Source: Bacteroidales bacterium UBA1189 (GTDB lineage: Bacteria > Bacteroidota > Bacteroidia > Bacteroidales > Bacteroidaceae). From it: DNA of 64,000 nt. The position numbers and the translations under genes are program-made. The stretch spans positions 34,738-98,737 of the forward strand of contig DBYJ01000026.1 of the NCBI GenBank assembly GCA_002309805.1, read 5' to 3'. This document shows, in pieces, positions 17,302 through 26,384 of this stretch (position 1 is its first letter; each line of letters begins with the position of its first letter). The notes below the pieces were generated by a model. The model saw only the letters and a program-made list of their open reading frames with translations. It was not told the DNA's origin and searched no databases.

Positions 17302-18312
17302 TTACATTTCGTTGCCGACCTTACGGGCACGGTTAGGCTTATCGAGGTTGATGCCGTCGCTAATGCCGACCTCTACGAGGAGGTTCCAGCCAGCACAGAG
17401 GTAAACGTAGTTTTGTAGTTCGCCAGCATCGGGGACGACGACGGTTTTTTCAAAAGGTGTCGGCTTTGTGTCGATGGCTACGACGTGTACTCCGGCGTTT
17501 TTGAACACGGTGAGGAACTTGTCGTACTCGTTTTCAATGGGGGCAACAATGAAGACGATGTCGCCATCTTGCATAATTTCCTCGATACCGTGCACGGCGT
17601 AAGTGCCCTCGAGGAAGTCGCTCTTCCGGCGGGTGATCTCGTTGGTCTTGAGAGTGAGTTCTTCAGCCACACCGTCGTTCATGCCGCAGAAATAGATGGT
17701 GTGAGCGCCTTTTACCCATTCGACGATTTCGGGATCGACGGGCAGTGTAAGGGCGCTCTCAATTTTTTCAGGCAATTCCTTAAGCGCAGCCTTCATGTCT
17801 TTGCCGGCTGCGTTCCAGACGATGCTCTCGCAGAACAAGGCCTGTTCAACGACGCTTTTTGTGGCAGCAACGGCATTCTCCCAGCCACACTTCAGCACAT
17901 GGCCTTTCACGCAAGCCTCCTCAAGGGGTGTGGCAGGATTAGCGGAGAGACTGAAACGACGCTTGTTGCCCTTTGCCTTGAGGTCGAGAGCAAGCATAAG
18001 CGTTTCCTTCGTACGGCCGCTATTGCTGTCAAGTACAATAGTATAGTCGTCGAGATTGTATTCACAGCATTGATAGCTACCGTCCGTTTGAACGTTCACG
18101 TCAAGCCCCCAGCGCATGGCCGTGCGGCGGGCATTCTTAGCTGGCATGATGCGGCTGCTGCCTTCTCCGGCAAACATCAACTTGCTGGTTTCTTTCACGG
18201 CATCAGCCACAAACTGGCTGTCAGCAGAGTCGAACTTACGGACGGTGTCCACCGTTCCCATCATTTCCTGCACCAGATAATACTGGGCATATTTCTCTTC
18301 TTTCAAATTCAT
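17302..18312 (-). CDS. SIS-domain sugar-phosphate isomerase-like protein
   Basis: A 336-residue cytoplasmic protein with two SIS-fold halves as in the isomerase part of GlmS: AGEGSSRIMPAKNARR near residue 49, VLDSNSGRTKETL near 93, and a second half with IYFCGMNDGVAEELTLK, ending in LDKPNRARKVG, which echoes the GlmS C terminus. There is no glutaminase domain. It probably binds or isomerises a phosphosugar; the sugar is unknown. The preceding gene encodes a left-handed beta-helix DUF4954 protein, suggesting a shared nucleotide-sugar-type function. Confidence 0.75.
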   Translation of the reverse strand: MNLKEEKYAQYYLVQEMMGTVDTVRKFDSADSQFVADAVKETSKLMFAGEGSSRIMPAKNARRTAMRWGLDVNVQTDGSYQCCEYNLDDYTIVLDSNSGRTKETLMLALDLKAKGNKRRFSLSANPATPLEEACVKGHVLKCGWENAVAATKSVVEQALFCESIVWNAAGKDMKAALKELPEKIESALTLPVDPEIVEWVKGAHTIYFCGMNDGVAEELTLKTNEITRRKSDFLEGTYAVHGIEEIMQDGDIVFIVAPIENEYDKFLTVFKNAGVHVVAIDTKPTPFEKTVVVPDAGELQNYVYLCAGWNLLVEVGISDGINLDKPNRARKVGNEM

Positions 18313-18356
18313 AATAATACTCTTTTTTGTAGGTTAATAATAAGGTGTGATGCTTT

Positions 18357-20588
18357 TCATAGTCTCAGACGGAGTTCTTCAAGACGCTTCAGGTTGACTT
18401 CTGTCTCGCGACGTATCTGCTGCACGAAAGTGTTGTCCTCGATGGTACCGATGGCCGCCTCCATTTCTGCCTCGTTGCGATAGGTGGCTTGGCGATAGAT
18501 GTTGTCGTGGTCCTTCTTTCGTGAGTTGTAGACCTCGTCGCAGATGTACTGCTGAATACGCTTCTCGGCGTCAATGGCCTGTTGCCAGGCTGCGCCGTCC
18601 ATAGTATCTACGCCCATGACGAAACACAGCGAGAGATAGGCGTGACGAAGCTTGTCAAGGGGATAACGTCTCCATATATCGTTGTAGCGCTTGTGGATAT
18701 CCTTCCAGCTTTTCAGCTTGCCTTCACGGATGTCGGCACGAATGCGGTCGAAATCCGTGGTCATCATCAGCTGTCCGCCGAGGTTTATCCATTCCCGCTG
18801 ACGGCGGCTTCGAAGGAGGGTGGACATGGATGTCAACGTCTCGCTCGGGTTGGCTTCGATGTAGCCCAGCACGTTCATTATGGCGTAGTGGATGAGCATA
18901 TCGCCATAAGCGTGATAGGCGCGGAAGGCTTTGCGAATGCGGACACGCCGTTTACCTTTTTCCATGTTCTCACCGAAGATGTCGAGGCCGTCTACAATGG
19001 CAGGGTCTCCACCCAGCAGCTCGTGGCCCTTAGCCCGCAGTTGCTTGTCGGTGTAGTTATTAAGAGCATTAAGGTCTTTAGAGTCCTTAACGTCGATGTT
19101 TTGTTCTCTAAGCCAAGCCTTTGCTGTCCAGATTTCCAACAGCTTGCGGGCGGATATTGCCTCTTCCATGCTGTCGGGGGCAAAGGTTTCATATTCAATA
19201 TGCTGCACCTTAGTGATGCGTTTGTCGCGTGACTGATACTTCCACGAATTGCGCGCAAGGGCATACATGTTGTGCAACCACCAGAACGCTGGCATCACCT
19301 CCAGCTCATTAGTCTGCATGTTGTTGCTGACGAGCGAGAAGGGAAGCATGATATGAAGTTCCGAGGGGTAGTCGGCCTTAGTGAGCAGAGTGAACGAAGC
19401 AAACTTGCTGGAGTGCTTCACGCTACTGCATAGGCCGGGCCAAAAGCCACGCCCTGCTACAATTTCGTTGTCGTTCGTACGACTATTGTGGTTAGAGCCT
19501 ACGGTGGCACCCGCGGCCATGTTGCTCTGCCCCATCACAACGGCTGCCACGAGGAACGAGTTATTGTGGTGCTGTTCGTGGGCGGGGAAGATGAGGTTGT
19601 TCAACACCTCGCAACACGAGATGGTGGAATTGTCGCCCAGAATGGAATCGATAACGCGGGCACCGTACTTGATATTACAGTTGTTGCCCAGCACGAACTT
19701 CACGCAAGTGCACGAGTAGAACACGCGGCAGCCGTAGCCCATGATGCCGTTGACAAGGATAACGTTCTCACCTATCTGCGAGGGCTCTTTCTCCGAGCTA
19801 TTGATGGTGATGTTTTTCAACTTCGAGGCACCCTTGATATAGCACGACGACCCTATTTTGACGTCCTTGATAATGCTGGAGTTCTTGATGACGCAACCCT
19901 CGCCCACAGTGCCGTAGTAGCCGCGGTGGTGGTCGACGGTGGCCTGGGTAATCTCCTCCAAACGGCGTTGCAATGGCTTGTCGTCAATGTATTTCGCCCA
20001 CATGTAAGCATCGGCGGTGATGATGCCGTCAAAGGGCCACACCTCGCGGCAACCCGTCTCATTCATCACTTGTAACTTCACGCGCACGGCCTCATCTTCG
20101 CCGTCCTTCACGATACCGTTGCCGAACTTCGCGTGGTCGGTCGTGCACATCTCCTCGATGTTGAAGAGCATGGTGCGCGGGCCGATAATATAGTGCGACA
20201 GGTAATGAACGTCGTGGATAGCACAATCGTCACCAATGTCGCACGAGTGGATACTCGAGTTGGTGATGCCGATGGGAAGGCGCAAGTCGTGATACTGTAG
20301 GCCATTGGTGCTCACGCGACCAATACGGATGGTACCGTAGAGCTTATTGTTCTTCACCATGCTGGGCTCAAATTCATCCGTCACCCAAATAGTATCCCAC
20401 GAAGTGGCAGTATTATTATTCTTAACAAGGCGTTCGATTTCGTCACTTGCAAGATGCCGCCATCCCCCCTTCGGAGCCTTCACCTGCTTGTTGCGCAGAT
20501 AGTATTTATCCTTACCGGCAGGCAGAAACTGGGAGTCAATCCAGCCGTTAACTAGCCGTTCAGGGGGTAGGACAGTCACTCTTTCCAT
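18357..20588 (-). CDS. DUF4954 family protein with left-handed beta-helix domain
   Basis: A 743-residue cytoplasmic protein. The N-terminal half contains hexapeptide-type turns (IHSCDIGDDCAIHD, VGEGCVIKNSSIIKDVKIG, LGNNCNIKYGARVIDSILGD) typical of a GlmU/LpxA-like left-handed beta-helix; the C-terminal third is helical and highly charged. This matches the Bacteroidetes DUF4954 family, which has no established activity as far as I know. The beta-helix argues for sugar-nucleotide or acyltransferase-like binding. It leads an operon with the SIS protein, FtsB and a membrane protein, driven by the promoter at 20622-20652. Confidence 0.75.
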   Translation of the reverse strand: MERVTVLPPERLVNGWIDSQFLPAGKDKYYLRNKQVKAPKGGWRHLASDEIERLVKNNNTATSWDTIWVTDEFEPSMVKNNKLYGTIRIGRVSTNGLQYHDLRLPIGITNSSIHSCDIGDDCAIHDVHYLSHYIIGPRTMLFNIEEMCTTDHAKFGNGIVKDGEDEAVRVKLQVMNETGCREVWPFDGIITADAYMWAKYIDDKPLQRRLEEITQATVDHHRGYYGTVGEGCVIKNSSIIKDVKIGSSCYIKGASKLKNITINSSEKEPSQIGENVILVNGIMGYGCRVFYSCTCVKFVLGNNCNIKYGARVIDSILGDNSTISCCEVLNNLIFPAHEQHHNNSFLVAAVVMGQSNMAAGATVGSNHNSRTNDNEIVAGRGFWPGLCSSVKHSSKFASFTLLTKADYPSELHIMLPFSLVSNNMQTNELEVMPAFWWLHNMYALARNSWKYQSRDKRITKVQHIEYETFAPDSMEEAISARKLLEIWTAKAWLREQNIDVKDSKDLNALNNYTDKQLRAKGHELLGGDPAIVDGLDIFGENMEKGKRRVRIRKAFRAYHAYGDMLIHYAIMNVLGYIEANPSETLTSMSTLLRSRRQREWINLGGQLMMTTDFDRIRADIREGKLKSWKDIHKRYNDIWRRYPLDKLRHAYLSLCFVMGVDTMDGAAWQQAIDAEKRIQQYICDEVYNSRKKDHDNIYRQATYRNEAEMEAAIGTIEDNTFVQQIRRETEVNLKRLEELRLRL

Positions 20589-20621
20589 AATTTATTCTAT
20601 ATTTGTTCTATGTTACGGCGG

Positions 20622-20652
20622 CAAAGGTAAGCTTTTTTACCCATATCGACAA
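20622..20652 (-). promoter_or_regulatory. Promoter of the DUF4954 operon
   Basis: On the minus strand TTG (20650-20652) and TACCTTTG (20622-20629) are separated by 20 bases. The leader to the ATG at 20588 is about 30 bases. Confidence 0.7.
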
Positions 20653-20786
20653 CGAATGTTAGCATTATTTAGCGAAAAAAATAGGTAAAAAAAGATAAAG
20701 AAAAAATCTGAAAAGTGGTAGTTGTTACGCTACTGCGTTGTGACGATATTACGCATCACTTTTCTTCTTTAAGGGTTGTTTGGTAA

Positions 20787-20855
20787 CGCCCCCTGATAAT
20801 CCGCCAGCGCCCCTTTCAGACGTGACAACGCCCCCTTCTGTTAGAACAGCGCCCC
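20787..20855. repeat. 21-bp tandem array, CGCCCC family
   Basis: The word CGCCCC begins at 20787, 20808, 20829 and 20850, exactly 21 bases apart, with unrelated AT-rich fill between. It lies just past the stop of the TPR gene. The remaining gap up to 20621 is AT-rich with no gene visible. Confidence 0.8.
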
Positions 20856-20873
20856 CGAATAAATGTTTCGTTC

Positions 20874-22967
20874 CTACTCGCCAAAGCGTTTGATAAGGTT
20901 GTATGCGCCATAAAGGCCTAACTCGCCGGCCTTGCTGAGGTCGCGTGTGCCTTGCTCGTTTTGTCCAAGGAAAAGGCGCGCCAGGCCGCGGTTGTAGTAG
21001 GCTTCAGCAAACGAGGGATTCATGGCAATGACCTCGTTGTAGTCGGCAATGGCAGCGTTATAATCATGCATCATGGCATGGATGTTCGCGCGGTTGTACC
21101 AGGCATAGGCAAAGTCTGGGGCAAGGTCAATGACCTTTCCGAGATCGGCCAGACAGAGCTGATAGGAGGTGTACCCAGTGCCGACCGAGGTGTTATCCGC
21201 CGCACCTGCTCCACCCATGAACTCCTGTGCATCGTCATTGCGGCCTTCAATCTGCGCCTGCTTGTATCGGGCCACGGCACGGTTGAAATAGGCTACCCAG
21301 AGGCTACCGTCGGCTGCGATAGCGCTGGAATAGTCGGCAATGGCGCTGATGAGATCTTGTACCAGATAGAAGTCGAGCCCCCGCGCAAACCAGTGTACAG
21401 CTGTCTGCGGCGCTGTGCTGGCAATTCCATCTTCCTCCCCATCGCCCGCCGCCGACTGCGCTATAAGACGCGTCTGCTCATTGATGTCGGCAAAGTGGAA
21501 TGCTATCTGCTCCTCCGTAAGGGGCGATTCGGAGGCAGTGACGATGAGCGGACGTGGCAATCCGCCGTTGCGGTTCAGGGCATCGAGGTCGTGATGGTAA
21601 GCAATACTGCGCGGAAGCCCTGATGATTGTTCGTAGCACGTGGCCACATAAAGCGGAAGCATCTCCACATGGATGTTGCGGTTCTGCACTTTGCCACGGT
21701 ATTCGGAGGCATATTCGTTACCTTCCAAGGCAAGGTCATCGTCAGCAATCACTAGCCGCTTGTACTTCTTAACGTTGCGGTCAGACTTACGGCGGACATC
21801 GCTGCCTTCCCCCTCATCCTCCTCGTCATCGTCCTGACGGGTGTCACCTCCGCCCCACGAGGCAAGCTGCGCCTTCAGCAGCACAATGCGATCCTCCTCC
21901 GCCAGTTTACGCTTACCCAGGCGATCGCGTACCTCGGCACGGCACTCATAGCCGTAGAGGAACTTCGGGTACTCTGTCAGAACAGCCGTGAAATCAGCCT
22001 CGGCCCCCTCATAGTCACCCGTCTGCATGCGCAACAGAGCGCGGTTGAAGACAGCTATCGTATTGTCGGGCTCGCGATTGATGACAAAGTCGAAATCCTC
22101 GATGGCGCGGTTATTGTCGCCTACTTGAGCTCGTAGCAGACCACGGTTGTAATGTCCGAGGAAGCTGTTGGCGTCCATATCGATAGCAATGTCGTAGTCG
22201 CTCATGGCTCCACGCAGATTCTGTTGGTGATAGCGCGCCAAAGCACGATTGATGTAGTCGTTCGACGAGGGCATGAGGTGGATGGCATACGTCAGGTCCT
22301 CCTCTGCTTCAGCATAGCGTTCCTGCTGCATGTAGAGGATTGCCCGCATGGAGTATGCCGCAGCATTATACTTGTCAACCTTCATGCTCTCGGCGATGTC
22401 GGCATAGGCCGCCACAGTGTCGCGCCGCTGGATGTTGACCTGCGCACGAATGGTAAGTGCTGGAGTATATTTCGGAGCAATACGATGCAACGTGTCGAGC
22501 ACACCGATGGCTTCGTCGAAACGCTCAGTGTGTCCGTAGCAAAGCGCCATATTGTGCCAAATGCCCTCGTTCTCTGGGTCGAGACGGGCTGCGTCACGAT
22601 AGTCGGAGATAGCTCCGTCGAAATTTCCCTGCCGCATCCTGGACAGTGCTCTCACCTGATAGCAATCTGCTACGAAGGGGTTGCGGTCGATGGCTTGCGT
22701 GCAGTCGGACTCTGCTCCGCCAAAGTCATCGAGATAAAACTTCGCCAGACCGCGGAAGAAATAAGGCTCATAGAGATAGGGCTTGGCGTTGATAACCTGA
22801 TTGAAATACTGGATAGAGAGAACATAGTCCTTGAAGTACAAGGCGTTCCTCCCCACCATCATCATGTGGTCAGTGTTGATTTGTCCTTTTGCTCCTATGG
22901 AGAACAAAAGGAATAATGAAAAATGAAGAACAAAGAATGAAGAATAAATAGTCTTTGTACGCCGCAT
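20874..22967 (-). CDS. Secreted or periplasmic TPR-repeat protein
   Basis: About 697 residues from the chosen start (MRRTKTIYSS); an in-frame ATG seven codons earlier also exists. After a hydrophobic signal ending near IGAKGQ there are many TPR units with the W/Y-G-A-P pattern (YFRGLAKFYLDD, CYQVRALSRMRQGN, AYYNRGLARLFLGQNE), interrupted in the middle by an acidic low-complexity segment (DDDEEDEGEGSD). It probably serves as a scaffold in the cell envelope; partner unknown. The signal-peptide DNA has the AATGAAAAATGAAGAA type of low-complexity repeat found in intergenic regions. Last gene of the ruvX-def operon, 30 bases after def. Confidence 0.8.
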   Translation of the reverse strand: MRRTKTIYSSFFVLHFSLFLLFSIGAKGQINTDHMMMVGRNALYFKDYVLSIQYFNQVINAKPYLYEPYFFRGLAKFYLDDFGGAESDCTQAIDRNPFVADCYQVRALSRMRQGNFDGAISDYRDAARLDPENEGIWHNMALCYGHTERFDEAIGVLDTLHRIAPKYTPALTIRAQVNIQRRDTVAAYADIAESMKVDKYNAAAYSMRAILYMQQERYAEAEEDLTYAIHLMPSSNDYINRALARYHQQNLRGAMSDYDIAIDMDANSFLGHYNRGLLRAQVGDNNRAIEDFDFVINREPDNTIAVFNRALLRMQTGDYEGAEADFTAVLTEYPKFLYGYECRAEVRDRLGKRKLAEEDRIVLLKAQLASWGGGDTRQDDDEEDEGEGSDVRRKSDRNVKKYKRLVIADDDLALEGNEYASEYRGKVQNRNIHVEMLPLYVATCYEQSSGLPRSIAYHHDLDALNRNGGLPRPLIVTASESPLTEEQIAFHFADINEQTRLIAQSAAGDGEEDGIASTAPQTAVHWFARGLDFYLVQDLISAIADYSSAIAADGSLWVAYFNRAVARYKQAQIEGRNDDAQEFMGGAGAADNTSVGTGYTSYQLCLADLGKVIDLAPDFAYAWYNRANIHAMMHDYNAAIADYNEVIAMNPSFAEAYYNRGLARLFLGQNEQGTRDLSKAGELGLYGAYNLIKRFGE

Positions 22968-23018
22968 ACGAAACACTTGATTATTCATTTCTCATTCTAT
23001 AGTATTCATTCAAAACGG

Positions 23019-23576
23019 CTATTTTCGCACCGTTTTCACCTTGTAGTCACAGTGGGCTTTGCCAGCCAGCAGGGCATTGAGTTTACCCTTATTCATCTGA
23101 CGGCGAAGGGGGGATATGCGGTCGATAAACATGCGCCCTTCGAGGTGGTCGAACTCATGCTGCATAACGCGAGCCAGATAACCCTCGGCCCATTCGTCAT
23201 GTTCCTCGAACTGCTCATCCATGTAGCGGAAGTGTACCTTTGTGGGGCGCGTCACCTTCTCGTGGATGCCCGGCAGACTGAGGCAGCCCTCCTCGAAAAC
23301 CTCCTCCTCCCCCTCCGTTTCCAAAATATGGGCATTGATATACGTCTTGCGGAATTCGGCAAACTCGGGCATGTCATCAGCCAAAGGACGGAGATCAATG
23401 ATAACGACTCTGATGGGGAGCCCCACCTGAGGTGCTGCCAAGCCCACACCATCGGCATGGACAAGCGTTTCCTGCATGTTCTCAATCAACTGCGGCAGCT
23501 CGGGATAATCGGGGGTGATGTCTTCAGCCACCTTGCGTAGCACCGGTTGGCCGTAGGTATAAATCGGTAATATCAT
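23019..23576 (-). CDS. def: Peptide deformylase
   Basis: Removes the formyl group from nascent proteins. All three motifs are present: GVGLAAPQ (43-50), EGCLSLPG (96-103, Cys metal ligand) and QHEFDHLEG (His140 and His144 metal ligands, Glu141 catalytic). 185 residues is a normal length. It sits 30 bases after ruvX and 30 before the TPR gene, within a minus-strand operon. Confidence 0.96.
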   Translation of the reverse strand: MILPIYTYGQPVLRKVAEDITPDYPELPQLIENMQETLVHADGVGLAAPQVGLPIRVVIIDLRPLADDMPEFAEFRKTYINAHILETEGEEEVFEEGCLSLPGIHEKVTRPTKVHFRYMDEQFEEHDEWAEGYLARVMQHEFDHLEGRMFIDRISPLRRQMNKGKLNALLAGKAHCDYKVKTVRK

Positions 23577-23606
23577 GTTAAATTACTTTTTTCAATTTGT
23601 TATTTA

Positions 23607-24029
23607 CTATTTCTTGAAACGAAGGGAATCCATGTAGCTTTGGAGGATGATGGTAGCGCTGATTTCATCGACAAGGGCCTTGTTCTGACGCGCTTTCTTG
23701 TGGAGTCCGCCGTCAATCATCGCTCGATGGGCAAGCACGGAGGTGAAGCGTTCATCGACATACTCCACCGGAACGTTAGGCAGCAACTTACGCAGACGGT
23801 TCACGAAGGGCGTAATGCGGCGCATGTTCTCCGAATCCTCACCATTCATTTGTGTAGGACGACCGATAACGATGCGCTCCACAGGTTCCTTGCCGACATA
23901 GTCTAGGATGAACGCCTCCAGACGTGATGTCTCCACAGTTGTCAGTCCGTTCGCAATTAGCTGCATCGGGTCAGTTACCGCCAACCCCGTCCGCGCCTTA
24001 CCGTAATCAATAGCCAATATCCTTGCCAC
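23607..24029 (-). CDS. ruvX: Putative pre-16S rRNA nuclease / Holliday junction resolvase (YqgF/RuvX)
   Basis: A 140-residue RNase H-fold protein of the YqgF family, with the N-terminal Asp in ILAIDYGKARTGLAVTD, the middle Glu-bearing RIVIGRPTQMNGEDS strand, EYVDERFTSVLA, and the C-terminal DEISATIILQSYMD acidic site. In E. coli this family matures the 5' end of 16S rRNA. It follows a small membrane protein by 19 bases and precedes def. Confidence 0.93.
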   Translation of the reverse strand: MARILAIDYGKARTGLAVTDPMQLIANGLTTVETSRLEAFILDYVGKEPVERIVIGRPTQMNGEDSENMRRITPFVNRLRKLLPNVPVEYVDERFTSVLAHRAMIDGGLHKKARQNKALVDEISATIILQSYMDSLRFKK

Positions 24030-24048
24030 TTGCTCTGACCGCTAATTC

Positions 24049-24213
24049 TTATTTGTACTTAAGGCTCAGTCCGATGTAAAGTCCGACAACCACAGCCAGC
24101 AGCAATAGCCATACCCAGATAGGAAAACCTGTCCAGCGACGCCGCTTAGAGGGCTTCTGGAACTGTATCTTCTTCTCTTCATTTGCTTCGTTCGATTCCA
24201 TTGTTATAGTCAT
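24049..24213 (-). CDS. Small single-pass membrane protein
   Basis: A 54-residue protein starting at MTITMESNEANEE: a charged, Lys/Arg-rich cytoplasmic part followed by one transmembrane helix (PIWVWLLLLAVVVGLYIGL). The frame stays open farther upstream, but that part crosses the probable promoter (TACTTTTA near 24232-24239, minus strand). No family recognised. It heads the ruvX-def-TPR operon. Confidence 0.6.
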   Translation of the reverse strand: MTITMESNEANEEKKIQFQKPSKRRRWTGFPIWVWLLLLAVVVGLYIGLSLKYK

Positions 24214-24246
24214 TTTAAGAAAAACGCGGTAAAAGTACGAATAAAT

Positions 24247-24277
24247 TTTGAGAACTACAGGATTCTTGCTACTTTTG
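24247..24277 (+). promoter_or_regulatory. Promoter of the secreted OB-fold gene
   Basis: TTTG at 24247-24250, 19-base spacer, TACTTTTG at 24270-24277. The ATG at 24308 follows after about 25 bases of leader. The divergent small-protein promoter lies directly beside it. Confidence 0.7.
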
Positions 24278-24307
24278 CTCCCAAAATTATTATTAATTAA
24301 TGTAACT

Positions 24308-25690
24308 ATGCGGAAATTTACTTCTTTTTTACTCATGTTGCTGACTGTGTCGGCCGTTGTTAATGCCGATGTGGTCTATAAAGGCAAATACGTCAAGCAA
24401 TCCTCGTTCGACGGTGCTGGAGTCTATATCCTCGCCAACGGCGACAAGTCGTTCAGCCAACTCGATGCTTCGAAGAGCTACGGCTACATGCCCGCCACGA
24501 AACTCCATTTCCAAGGTGACGATATCCTAGCCAGCACCGAAACAGATGCTGCTCGTCTCACCTTCACAGAAACAGAAAACGGCTACTCCATTGTTGACGC
24601 ATCCGGCCGCTACATTGCCATGAAGGGCGACTTTAATAGTTTCAATGTGTACGCCAGCGCCCAAGAGAGTTACGAATGGGAGGTATCGTTTAACGCCGAC
24701 GGCACCGTCAGCGTAACAAACTTCGACAAAGCCAAGACCATTATGCTCGGCATATCCTACGGAACATGGGGCAGCTACCCCGAGGCTAATGACGACCGTG
24801 CCTACCCCACCCTTTACAAATATGTGGCAGGCGACGAGGAGTACAAAGATGATGATCCTGGAGATGATCCCAATCCAGGTGAAGGAGATGGCACGAAGGA
24901 AGCCCCCCTCACCGTGGCTCAATTGAAAGCCCACGAGATGAATAGCGCCAAGGTCTGGGTGAAAGGCTACATCGTCGGCTCGGCCAACGGCTCGCTCGCC
25001 AAGACTGATTTTGGCGCCTCAGAGGCCGTTGCAAGCAACATTATCCTCGCCGATGATGCCAGTTGCACCGACATCGACGCGTGCATCCCCATCCAGCTTC
25101 CTACTGGAGCAGTCCGCTCGGCGCTCAACTTGCAAGATAATCCAGGCAACCTCGGCAAGGCCGTCACCCTCTATGGTACCGCCGAAAAGTACTTCAGCAC
25201 AGCTGGCATAAAGAACGTCTCCGACTACGTCCTCGAAGGCGGCGATGACCCTGATCCCGAACTTGAGAAGATTACCATTGGAGAATTCCTCTCCAATGCT
25301 GACACCCAAACAGCCTACATCCTCACGGGTAAGGTTGCAGACATCAACAACACCCTCTATGGCAATTTCAACCTTGTTGAGGGCTCCGACACCATTTATA
25401 TCTATGGCTTGCTCACCCCCGAAGGCGAAGCAAAGCAATTTGAGAGCCTCGGCATTGAAGAGGGCGACATCCTCACCCTCAGCGGCAAATACTACCTTTT
25501 TAACGACACCCCCGAAATCAAAAACGCCAAGTACATCAGCCACGAAAAAGGAAGCGGCGTCCTCGCCCCTGCTTTCGAAGCCGTACCCGTCTGGTTTAAC
25601 CTCACAGGAAACTGCATTGCTGCACCCGTGCAGCCTGGTATTTACATCAAGGTCGTAGGCGAAAAAACCATCAAGACTATCATCCGCTGA
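24308..25690 (+). CDS. Secreted protein with two OB-fold-like (DUF6359-type) domains
   Basis: A 460-residue exported protein. Signal MRKFTSFLLMLLTVSAVVNA is followed by a beta-rich first domain, a proline/aspartate linker (DDPGDDPNPGEGDG), and two OB-like domains: APLTVAQLKAHEM to NVSDYVLEG resembles DUF6359, and ITIGEFLSNA to EIKNAKYISH resembles the YhcR-type nucleic-acid or sugar-binding OB fold. It ends in a short GIYIKVVGEKTIKTIIR tail shared in form with other secreted proteins in this window, a likely sorting or anchoring signal. Upstream in-frame codons lie within the promoter, so this start is preferred. Ligand unknown. Confidence 0.65.
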   Translation: MRKFTSFLLMLLTVSAVVNADVVYKGKYVKQSSFDGAGVYILANGDKSFSQLDASKSYGYMPATKLHFQGDDILASTETDAARLTFTETENGYSIVDASGRYIAMKGDFNSFNVYASAQESYEWEVSFNADGTVSVTNFDKAKTIMLGISYGTWGSYPEANDDRAYPTLYKYVAGDEEYKDDDPGDDPNPGEGDGTKEAPLTVAQLKAHEMNSAKVWVKGYIVGSANGSLAKTDFGASEAVASNIILADDASCTDIDACIPIQLPTGAVRSALNLQDNPGNLGKAVTLYGTAEKYFSTAGIKNVSDYVLEGGDDPDPELEKITIGEFLSNADTQTAYILTGKVADINNTLYGNFNLVEGSDTIYIYGLLTPEGEAKQFESLGIEEGDILTLSGKYYLFNDTPEIKNAKYISHEKGSGVLAPAFEAVPVWFNLTGNCIAAPVQPGIYIKVVGEKTIKTIIR

Positions 25691-25715
25691 TAAGAAGCGA
25701 TATTAGCCCCTTTTT

Positions 25716-25757
25716 AGCCCTTTCGATCAGTCAAAAGATTGAAAGGGCTTTCTTTTT
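25716..25757 (+). terminator. Rho-independent terminator after the OB-fold gene
   Basis: AGCCCTTTCGATC (25716-25728) pairs with GATTGAAAGGGCT (25737-25749), followed by TCTTTTTC. Confidence 0.9.
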
Positions 25758-25877
25758 CAACCCTAATCTAATGACTAATTTGGGTTGAAAAAGAAGGCCA
25801 TTTCCCACATCTGAGGAAAGGCTTTTTCTGCCATGCGTAAAAGGCTCGTTGTCTGTACAGAATCAAGGGATAGAAAG

Positions 25878-25987
25878 TTTTCATCGCAATGAAAGATTGT
25901 TTTCACTGCAATGATTAATTGTTTTCACTGCAATGATTAATTCTTTTCACTGCGATGATTAATTCTTTTCATTGCGATGAAAAAAGG
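25878..25987. repeat. 22-bp tandem array, TTTTCACTGC family
   Basis: The word TTTTCA begins at 25878, 25900, 25922, 25944 and 25966, exactly 22 bases apart. The middle units are nearly identical, with TGCAATGATTAATT following. Confidence 0.9.
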
Positions 25988-26247
25988 GTATTCCATGATT
26001 ATGTCATTCTGATGACAGATAATACACACTTATTGACAACGAAAAAAGCGGCCATGACATGAAAGGCCACGAAATATAAGCAAGAATTGCGGCCTAATGA
26101 TTGATTTATATTTACGACAGTTGCACCTTTTGTAATACAAGCAATGCCCTATCAGGAGAAATGTTTCCGGAAAGTGCCCTAAGAAACACCCTTGAGGTGG
26201 GGTAAAAGAAAAAATGTTTCCAAAAAGAAAAATTGTTCGTTTTTTCT

Positions 26248-26278
26248 TTTGTAGATTTCAGAAAACATTCTAACTTTG
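26248..26278 (+). promoter_or_regulatory. Promoter of nrdDG
   Basis: TTTG at 26248-26251, 19-base spacer, TAACTTTG at 26271-26278. The leader to the ATG is about 100 bases, long for this window. Confidence 0.75.
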
Positions 26279-26384
26279 TAGCCGTTTTGCCGCCGCGCGA
26301 TAAATAATGCCCTCCGCAGGTCGCAATAACACCTGAAAAAGCAAAAGTTTAACCATAAAAAATAACAGAAAAAAACTGAAAACC

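Larger units (their letters stand above)
25691..26384. other. Long intergenic region before nrdD
   Basis: Contains, in order, a terminator (25716-25757), a five-unit 22-bp array (25878-25987), scattered short inverted repeats including TTGTAATACAA (26130-26140), the nrdD promoter (26248-26278) and a 100-base leader. The length suggests regulated expression of the anaerobic reductase. No obvious NrdR box pair was found. Confidence 0.6.

Noticed and set aside
17485..18483. 332-codon plus-strand frame opposite the SIS gene
   Set aside because: Antisense to a well-supported SIS-domain gene and spans into the next gene; no family features.
20787..20855. CRISPR array
   Set aside because: Units are 21 bp in total with only 6-10 conserved bases; there are no 28-37 bp repeats with unique spacers, and no cas genes nearby. 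The same holds for the other arrays.
25991..26384. Riboswitch in the nrdD leader
   Set aside because: The long leader invites one, but no cobalamin, TPP or other known core could be recognised.
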